A stretch of DNA of 28,970 bases, from contig CAZGFQ010000028.1 of the NCBI GenBank assembly GCA_964525185.1, positions 1 through 28,970 on the forward strand, given 5' to 3'. Positions 23,318-28,970 of the stretch are shown in pieces. The notes below the pieces were generated by a model. The model saw only the letters and a program-made list of their open reading frames with translations. It was not told the origin of the DNA and did no database searches. This DNA comes from JABHGY01 sp964525185 (GTDB taxonomy: Bacteria; Fidelibacterota; Marinisomatia; Marinisomatales; UBA1611). Each line of letters opens with the position of its first letter. The first letter of the stretch is position 1. Both the position numbers and the translations under genes were made by a program.

Positions 23318-24727
23318 TTATAATTCTTTAATATCCTTCAATAATTGCTGAAGCATATCTTTTGCATCTCCAAAAACCATGATAGAATTATCAAAACCGA
23401 ACAATTCATTTTGAATACCAGCAAATCCTGGATTCATGGTTCGCTTGTTGATTAGTACCGTTCGAGATTTGTCCACATCTAAAATGGGCATACCAAAAAT
23501 CGGACTTGATTGATCATGTCGAGCCGCTGGGTTGACTACATCGTTTGCACCCAATACAATAGCTACATCACAATCTTCAAATTCAGGATTAATTTCATCT
23601 AAATCTTTCAATTGATCATAAGAAACATTGGCTTCAGCTAATAAAACATTCATATGTCCTGGCATTCTACCAGCCACAGGATGAATTGCATAAAGAACTT
23701 TTTTACCTTTAGATTCCAATAAATCAGCTACTTCGCGAACCGCATGTTGTGCCTGAGCAACAGCTAATCCATATCCTGGGACAACAATCACTTTTTCAGC
23801 AGCATCTAAAATCATGGCTGCTTCTTCTGTGGAATAGCTCTTTATATTCATTTGTTTTTGGCCTTCACCACTGGAAGCACCTTCTTCAATTAATCCAACA
23901 GCACCAAAAATAACATTAGCTAAAGATCGATTCATTCCTTTACACATAATGTTTGTCAAAATAAGTCCCGAAGCTCCAACCAAAGATCCTGAAATAATAA
24001 GACCATTATTCATGAGAACAAATCCAGTTGCCGCTGCTGCAACACCAGAGTAGGAATTGAGTAATGATATGACCACAGGCATATCAGCACCACCAATTGG
24101 AATTGTAATGGTTATTCCCAATAGAGCCGATAAAAATACAATGACATAAAAGAAATTCACTAAATCACTTCCACCCATAGATAGGTAAACAGTAATTGAA
24201 ACAAGGCTTATGGCAAATAGTGCATTTAAAATTTGCTGCCCCGGAAATACAATGGGTTGTCCTGAAATAAATCCTTGGAGTTTTCCAAATGCAATAAAAC
24301 TTCCTGTGAATGTCAGTGTTCCAACAAAAATGGATAGAATTACAACCACGAGGTAGAAAGTAGGGTCGAGTCCATTAATCATTTCTCCTGTGTTCAGTTT
24401 ATCCATATTTGTTATAAAGTCTGCACCAGCCACTAAAGCGGAAGCAGCACCGCCAAATCCATTAAATATGGCAACCATTTGGGGCATTTGCGTCATTTCT
24501 ACTTTTGTTGCAAAAACACCTCCAATGAGTCCACCCACCACAATACCAATTATAATGAGTGTGAAATCAAGACTGTTATATGCAATGAGTGTTGCGACGA
24601 TGGCAATGAGCATTCCAATGGAAGCAATCATATTACCATTACGGGCTGTTTTAGGATGACTTAGTTTTTTAAGACCAAAAATAAAAAGGATCGCCGATAA
24701 GACGTAAAATAATTTTGAATATTCCAT
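23318..24727 (-). CDS. pntB: NAD(P) transhydrogenase subunit beta
   Basis: 469 residues, full length for PntB. The N-terminal ~270 residues hold many transmembrane helices of the proton channel domain (dII). The C-terminal ~180 residues are the NADP(H)-binding domain III: VPGYGLAVAQAQHAV, VLYAIHPVAGRMPGHMNVLLAEA, ANDVVNPAARHD, then INKRTMNPGFAG. With PntAA and PntAB it couples hydride transfer from NADH to NADP+ to proton entry and so supplies NADPH. It starts eight bases after pntAB and ends before a strong terminator. Confidence 0.96.
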   Translation of the reverse strand: MEYSKLFYVLSAILFIFGLKKLSHPKTARNGNMIASIGMLIAIVATLIAYNSLDFTLIIIGIVVGGLIGGVFATKVEMTQMPQMVAIFNGFGGAASALVAGADFITNMDKLNTGEMINGLDPTFYLVVVILSIFVGTLTFTGSFIAFGKLQGFISGQPIVFPGQQILNALFAISLVSITVYLSMGGSDLVNFFYVIVFLSALLGITITIPIGGADMPVVISLLNSYSGVAAAATGFVLMNNGLIISGSLVGASGLILTNIMCKGMNRSLANVIFGAVGLIEEGASSGEGQKQMNIKSYSTEEAAMILDAAEKVIVVPGYGLAVAQAQHAVREVADLLESKGKKVLYAIHPVAGRMPGHMNVLLAEANVSYDQLKDLDEINPEFEDCDVAIVLGANDVVNPAARHDQSSPIFGMPILDVDKSRTVLINKRTMNPGFAGIQNELFGFDNSIMVFGDAKDMLQQLLKDIKEL

Positions 24728-24735
24728 TTCGCAGC

Positions 24736-25005
24736 CTATTTCCTTTTAAACATTTTTAACATACGGTCGGTAACCATAAAACCACCCACCACATTTACCG
24801 AGGCAAAAATAACAGCGATTAATCCAAACCAAGTTCCAATTGAACCACCTGTTTTAGTCGCAATAATTGCCCCAACAATGGCAATTCCAGAAATAGCATT
24901 TGAGCCACTCATGAGCGGTGTATGTAAAGTTGGAGGTACTTTTGAAATGATTTCATTCCCAACAAAAATTGCCAGAATGAAGACAGTTAAAATATTAATA
25001 TCCAT
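24736..25005 (-). CDS. pntAB: NAD(P) transhydrogenase subunit alpha, membrane part
   Basis: 89 residues with three hydrophobic helices, corresponding to the C-terminal membrane segment of the E. coli alpha subunit. Recognisable sequence is VGNEIISKVPPTLHTPLMSGSNAISGI, conserved in the dII domain, followed by GGFMVTDRMLKMF at the end. A separate small gene for this part is the Rhodospirillum rubrum-type three-subunit layout. It is nine bases from pntAA and eight from pntB. Confidence 0.95.
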   Translation of the reverse strand: MDINILTVFILAIFVGNEIISKVPPTLHTPLMSGSNAISGIAIVGAIIATKTGGSIGTWFGLIAVIFASVNVVGGFMVTDRMLKMFKRK

Positions 25006-25014
25006 AATGAGTCC

Positions 25015-26145
25015 TTAAGCGTTTAATTTTTGTTGAGTAGGTTCATGAGTTATTGATCCTTCATGTGTAAACATGGAACCAGAAATAATTTCATCTTCTA
25101 GATCTAAATTGAGTTCACCTTCATTCATCATATATGTCATAAATGAAACAACATTTTTAGAATAAAGTTGACTTGCATGAATAGGCATTGTTCCTGGGAA
25201 ATTTGTTGTCCCATCAATAGTTACACCATTGTATTGAACAATTTTTCCAGGTTCAGTATTTTCACAATTCCCACCATTTTCAGCAGCTAAATCCATAATA
25301 GCTGATCCTGGTTTCATTCCATTAACCATATTGGTTGGAATTAATATGGGAGCAGGACGCCCTGGAATAAGAGCTGTTGTAATAACTAAATCTGCTTTTG
25401 AGATTTTTTCCGTAATAAGCGCTTGTTGACGTTGTTTATAATCATCTGATGTTTCTTTGGCATATCCGCCTTCACCGACACCATCATCTTCGCTGGCTTC
25501 AACTTCCACAAATTTCGCACCTAAACTTTCCACTTGTTCTTTTACTTCTGGGCGAACATCAAATGCTTCTACTTGGGCTCCAAGGCGTTTGGCAGTTGCG
25601 ATCGCTTGTAATCCAGCTACACCTGCACCTAAAATTAAAACTTTAGCCGGTGGAATGGTTCCTGCTGCTGTCATCAGTAATGGCATATAAACACCAATAT
25701 GGTCTGCACCAATTAGGACAGCTTTATATCCTGCAATATTCGCCTGAGAGCTGAGAGCATCCATTTTTTGCGCCAAGGTCGTTCTCGGAATTAAATGCAT
25801 GGAAAAGCCAGTGATTTTTTTATCCGTTAAAGCTTTAACAGCTTCTAACTCTTTCGTCGTTTGAAAGAAGGAAGTAAAAATCGAACCTTCTTTCATTTGG
25901 CTAATTTCATCTAGTGTGGGTGATGCTACTTTAACAAGGATATCAGCATTTTGATAAATGTCAGACACAGAAGCGATCGTTGCTCCTGCTACTTCATACT
26001 CTTTATCAGAATAGTTGGATTCTACCCCTGATCCAGATTCAATGTGAACGGTTAACCCAGCTTTCGTTAAATCCTTTACTGAAGATGGAGTGAGAGCAAC
26101 CCGATTTTCACCGGGCAAGATTTCTTTAAGTGTTGCAATAATCAT
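25015..26145 (-). CDS. pntAA: NAD(P) transhydrogenase subunit alpha, soluble part
   Basis: 376 residues from the ATG at 26145 (MIIATLKEILPGENRVALTP), which is where the family begins. The frame extends upstream to 26247, but those 34 residues match no family N-terminus and would overlap the divergent gene. Domain I binds NAD(H): GADHIGVYMPLLMTAAG, VLILGAGVAGLQAI with the dinucleotide fold, AFDVRPEVKEQ, then ITTALIPGRPAPILI and DLAAENGGN. It is cytoplasmic and binds to the PntAB/PntB membrane part. First gene of the pntAA-pntAB-pntB operon. Confidence 0.95.
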   Translation of the reverse strand: MIIATLKEILPGENRVALTPSSVKDLTKAGLTVHIESGSGVESNYSDKEYEVAGATIASVSDIYQNADILVKVASPTLDEISQMKEGSIFTSFFQTTKELEAVKALTDKKITGFSMHLIPRTTLAQKMDALSSQANIAGYKAVLIGADHIGVYMPLLMTAAGTIPPAKVLILGAGVAGLQAIATAKRLGAQVEAFDVRPEVKEQVESLGAKFVEVEASEDDGVGEGGYAKETSDDYKQRQQALITEKISKADLVITTALIPGRPAPILIPTNMVNGMKPGSAIMDLAAENGGNCENTEPGKIVQYNGVTIDGTTNFPGTMPIHASQLYSKNVVSFMTYMMNEGELNLDLEDEIISGSMFTHEGSITHEPTQQKLNA

Positions 26146-26168
26146 ATTCGTTTTTAGTTTATATTTGG

Positions 26169-28931
26169 ATGAAATTTCAGCCGGAAAGTTACAGACAATT
26201 TTATGGAGATCAATTGCGAAAAGTGAAAATAACCCTAGAAAAAACACATATTTTTTGTTTATCGAGAATAATACGATATATTTCTCTTCTTTTTATTTTT
26301 AAATCAAACCTATTTTCTGCGATTATTCATGTTCCAATGGATCAAAATACGATTCAAAATGGAATAAATAGTGCATCAAATGGCGATACGGTTTTAGTTC
26401 AACCAGGCACTTATAATGAAAATATAGACTTTCTTGGAAAGTCTATTATGGTAAGCTCATTATTTTTAACAACCGAAAACCCGGAAATGATTGAATTAAC
26501 CATTATTGATGGAAATGAAAATGGCAGTGTCGTTACATTTAATTCAGATGAAACTGAGGATGCACATCTGTTAGGATTTACGCTCCAAAATGGAAATGGG
26601 AATTATGCAGATCCGGATGGGAATGGCAGTTTTTGGAATTATGGTGGTGGTGTATATTGTAGAGATTCACAACCAACCATTAGCCATGTATCCATAGAAA
26701 ACAATACTGGAAATCAAGGCGGTGGTGGTGGACTTTTTTGTTATAATGCAAGCCCCACGGTCATTTCTTCAACTATAACCGGAAATGCGACGGATGATGT
26801 AGGAGGCGGTGTCTATGCACGGGAAGGATCTAGCCCATCCTTTTATCAAGTATCGATTACGGAAAATAATGCAGAATTTGGTGGCGGAATCTATTTTAGA
26901 AATGAATCAACACCTGTATTGGATTCTTGTCTAGTTAGTGGAAATTGGAGTGGAAATTCTGGCGCAGGACTTGTGTTGAAAAACCATGCAAATGCTATTA
27001 TTACCCATTCGTGGATTCAAGAAAATGAATCATCTGAATTAGGCGGGGGACTATACATTAATAATGCTTCACCTGAAATATCCAATACCACGATTCATCA
27101 TAATTTTGCGAATAGTGGCGCAGGAGTTTATGTTCGAGCTGAGGCATCACCCAGTTTTAATTTTGTAACCATTTCAGATAATAATGCTTCCCAATATGGA
27201 GAAGCCTTTTATTTACGTGGTGGCTCAACTGTTACATTTACAAATTCAATCATTTGGTATAATGGAGAATATCAAGTGTATTTTCGTACAAATGAAGACC
27301 CAAATACATTTAATATTTCCCATTCGGCAGTTGAATTGGGTCAGCAAGGGTTTGTTATAAATTTTAATGGGGAAGTAACTTGGGATAATAATAGTAATCA
27401 GTCTGGCGACCCTTTATTTTGCAATCGAAATGATGAAAATTTTACATTAAGAGAAAATTCTCCTTGTGTGGGAGCGGGGGAAAATGGAGAAACAATTGGT
27501 GCACATCCAGTCGGTTGTGGCCCATTAAATCTTGGACCAATCTATTATGTATCACCCATTGGACATGATTCTAATGATGGATCCATGTTAGAACCTTTTG
27601 AAACCATTCAGCGGGCGATTGATGCGTGTGTAGATGGGGATACAGTCCGATTAAATCCCGGTGAATATTATGAACATCTCCAATTCTTAAGTAAAGAGAT
27701 TGTGATTGAATCCAGAGCTTATGAAGCGAATAACCCTAATCTTATTGATGAAACAATTCTTTCAGCTGTGTCAGGCAATCGGTGTCTCACATTGGTAGGG
27801 AATGATGCAACGGATGTAACAATTCGTGGATTAACATTAACAGGTGGACAGGCGGATTTAGGGGGCGGTGTTTTTATTTCTTCTTCATCTCCAACTATAA
27901 GTGATTTAAAGATTGAAAATAATTCTGCTGCTTCTGGTGGTGGCTTATATATTGAATATGCAAATCCAATGATTCAAAATGTAGCCCTTTTAAACAATGG
28001 TGCTAATAAGGGTGGAGGCGTGTATCTACTCGAATCTGATGCTCATTTTATTGGCATGAATGTTATAAACAATGTATCTTATTGGGGTGGGGGATTTTAT
28101 TTGGACCAATCGCACCCAACGATTGATTCAACTCTCATCGCATTTAATCAAGGATTTATAGAAGGAGGCGGATTATATCTAGATCAATCGAATCCTAGCA
28201 TTACATATACCATATTGAATCAAAATATCGGTATAGATGCAGGTGGAGCACTCTATTGCCAAGCATCGTCTCCAAATATGAATCATAATACTTTTTTCCA
28301 TAATGAAAGTGGATTTGGCAAAACAGCTGTTATATCAAATAGTGCATTAACGTTAGAAAATTCGATTGTGTGGGATAGCGAAGTATCTCAATTCTATTTT
28401 ACAGCTCAAGGTGGATTGAATCATTTAGCCATTTCTTATTCAAATATTTATGGTGGTGAATCATCCATTATACCAAATGGAAATGGAATGGTGACCTGGG
28501 AAAATAGTAATATATCATCGAGTCCCTTTTTTTGTAATCCAAATGAAGAAGATTTCCATTTGGCAGCTCTTTCTCCCAGTTTAACTTCTGCAGAGGATGG
28601 TTCCTTTATGGGTGCTATGGGTTATGGATGTGAAACAGCTTTAAATATTGGAAATAATCTGTTTCCATTGACATCTTCCATCCAACGTATTTTCCCGAAT
28701 CCATTTAATCCAGTTACAACCATTCAATTTGAATTGGACCAAAATCAAAATATTTCAATGACTATTTATAATCTAAATGGACAAATCGTTCAAGAATGGG
28801 AACCAGCCCAATATAAACAAGGAAATCATTCTGTAAAATGGAATGCTACTTCATTCCCAAGTGGAATGTATGTGATTCGAATCGAGGGAGACACTTTTTC
28901 CGATTCAAGAAAAATGGTATTGATTAAATAA
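26169..28931 (+). CDS. secreted right-handed beta-helix protein with type IX sorting domain
   Basis: Up to 920 residues. Two related beta-helix units follow each other: the first starts near residue 58 (TIQNGINSASNGDTVLVQPG), the second near 480 (TIQRAIDACVDGDTVRLNPG). Both continue with many short repeats of the type GGGLY-SSPTI-N-TI-NN-A, as in polysaccharide-lyase-like and polymorphic-outer-membrane-like helices. Both units end in a similar block (ENSIVW, then a WDNN or WENS piece and DPLFCN or SPFFCN). From residue ~840 a sorting domain starts with FPNPFNPVTTIQFEL and ends in RKMVLIK. No catalytic residue set is evident; it may bind or cut polysaccharide, or be an adhesin. The true start is uncertain: TTG 26214 (GGAGA before it) or GTG 26223 would put the signal peptide (RYISLLFIFKSNLFSA) nearer the N-terminus. 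Confidence 0.85.
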   Translation: MKFQPESYRQFYGDQLRKVKITLEKTHIFCLSRIIRYISLLFIFKSNLFSAIIHVPMDQNTIQNGINSASNGDTVLVQPGTYNENIDFLGKSIMVSSLFLTTENPEMIELTIIDGNENGSVVTFNSDETEDAHLLGFTLQNGNGNYADPDGNGSFWNYGGGVYCRDSQPTISHVSIENNTGNQGGGGGLFCYNASPTVISSTITGNATDDVGGGVYAREGSSPSFYQVSITENNAEFGGGIYFRNESTPVLDSCLVSGNWSGNSGAGLVLKNHANAIITHSWIQENESSELGGGLYINNASPEISNTTIHHNFANSGAGVYVRAEASPSFNFVTISDNNASQYGEAFYLRGGSTVTFTNSIIWYNGEYQVYFRTNEDPNTFNISHSAVELGQQGFVINFNGEVTWDNNSNQSGDPLFCNRNDENFTLRENSPCVGAGENGETIGAHPVGCGPLNLGPIYYVSPIGHDSNDGSMLEPFETIQRAIDACVDGDTVRLNPGEYYEHLQFLSKEIVIESRAYEANNPNLIDETILSAVSGNRCLTLVGNDATDVTIRGLTLTGGQADLGGGVFISSSSPTISDLKIENNSAASGGGLYIEYANPMIQNVALLNNGANKGGGVYLLESDAHFIGMNVINNVSYWGGGFYLDQSHPTIDSTLIAFNQGFIEGGGLYLDQSNPSITYTILNQNIGIDAGGALYCQASSPNMNHNTFFHNESGFGKTAVISNSALTLENSIVWDSEVSQFYFTAQGGLNHLAISYSNIYGGESSIIPNGNGMVTWENSNISSSPFFCNPNEEDFHLAALSPSLTSAEDGSFMGAMGYGCETALNIGNNLFPLTSSIQRIFPNPFNPVTTIQFELDQNQNISMTIYNLNGQIVQEWEPAQYKQGNHSVKWNATSFPSGMYVIRIEGDTFSDSRKMVLIK

Positions 28932-28970
28932 GAATTGGATTAACGAATGAAATAACCTGCGTGAAAAATT

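Overview
The window is AT-rich bacterial chromosome with densely packed genes. Two secreted proteins end in the C-terminal sorting domain of type IX secretion (an NPFNPVT-type motif, then a beta-sandwich ending in KMVL-K). Together with a polysulfide/thiosulfate reductase cluster, a split three-subunit transhydrogenase and many lipoproteins, this fits a member of the Fibrobacterota-Chlorobiota-Bacteroidota side of the tree. Candidatus Marinimicrobia (SAR406 / Neomarinimicrobiota) is my best guess, because psr-type clusters are known there. This assignment is inference; no rRNA or other phylogenetic marker is present.

Layout. 1-2160: two LPP20-like lipoproteins. 2160-4200: a small accessory island with two toxin-antitoxin pairs (Phd-like/VapC, then YefM-like/RelE), bracketed by two copies of a ~170 bp element exactly 1,626 bp apart. 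4201-7251 (-): a UvrD-type helicase fused to an iron-sulfur PD-(D/E)XK nuclease. 7375-9834 (+): ECF sigma factor, putative anti-sigma factor, Met-rich Spy/CpxP-like periplasmic protein and an unknown lipoprotein, ending at a strong terminator. 9945-11616: serC and, converging on it, a secreted-type msrA. 11820-14541 (+): an eight-heme cytochrome c with a type IX sorting domain, and a membrane-anchored strictosidine-synthase-like beta-propeller. 14543-14896 (-): a YgbA / nitrous-oxide-stimulated-promoter family protein.

15130-22058 (-) is the most interesting region. It is one compact sulfur-respiration gene cluster, in transcription order: Cys-rich MerR regulator, PsrA-like molybdopterin catalytic subunit with Tat signal, PsrB-like four-cluster ferredoxin, two tandem NrfD/PsrC-type membrane subunits, two half-size YeeE/YedE sulfur-transport proteins, and an exported rhodanese-like protein. 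The rhodanese has Ser where the catalytic Cys should be, and its only cysteine is the last residue of a lysine-rich tail (GGC end). I read this as a possible sulfane-sulfur carrier arm serving the reductase, similar in principle to the GGCGG arm of SoxY.

22202-23191 (-): a DUF1028 protein. 23318-26145 (-): pntAA-pntAB-pntB proton-translocating transhydrogenase operon. 26169-28931 (+): a large secreted, internally duplicated right-handed beta-helix protein with a type IX sorting domain. Overall the window combines anaerobic sulfur respiration, periplasmic or surface electron transfer and envelope-stress control with a small mobile toxin-antitoxin island.
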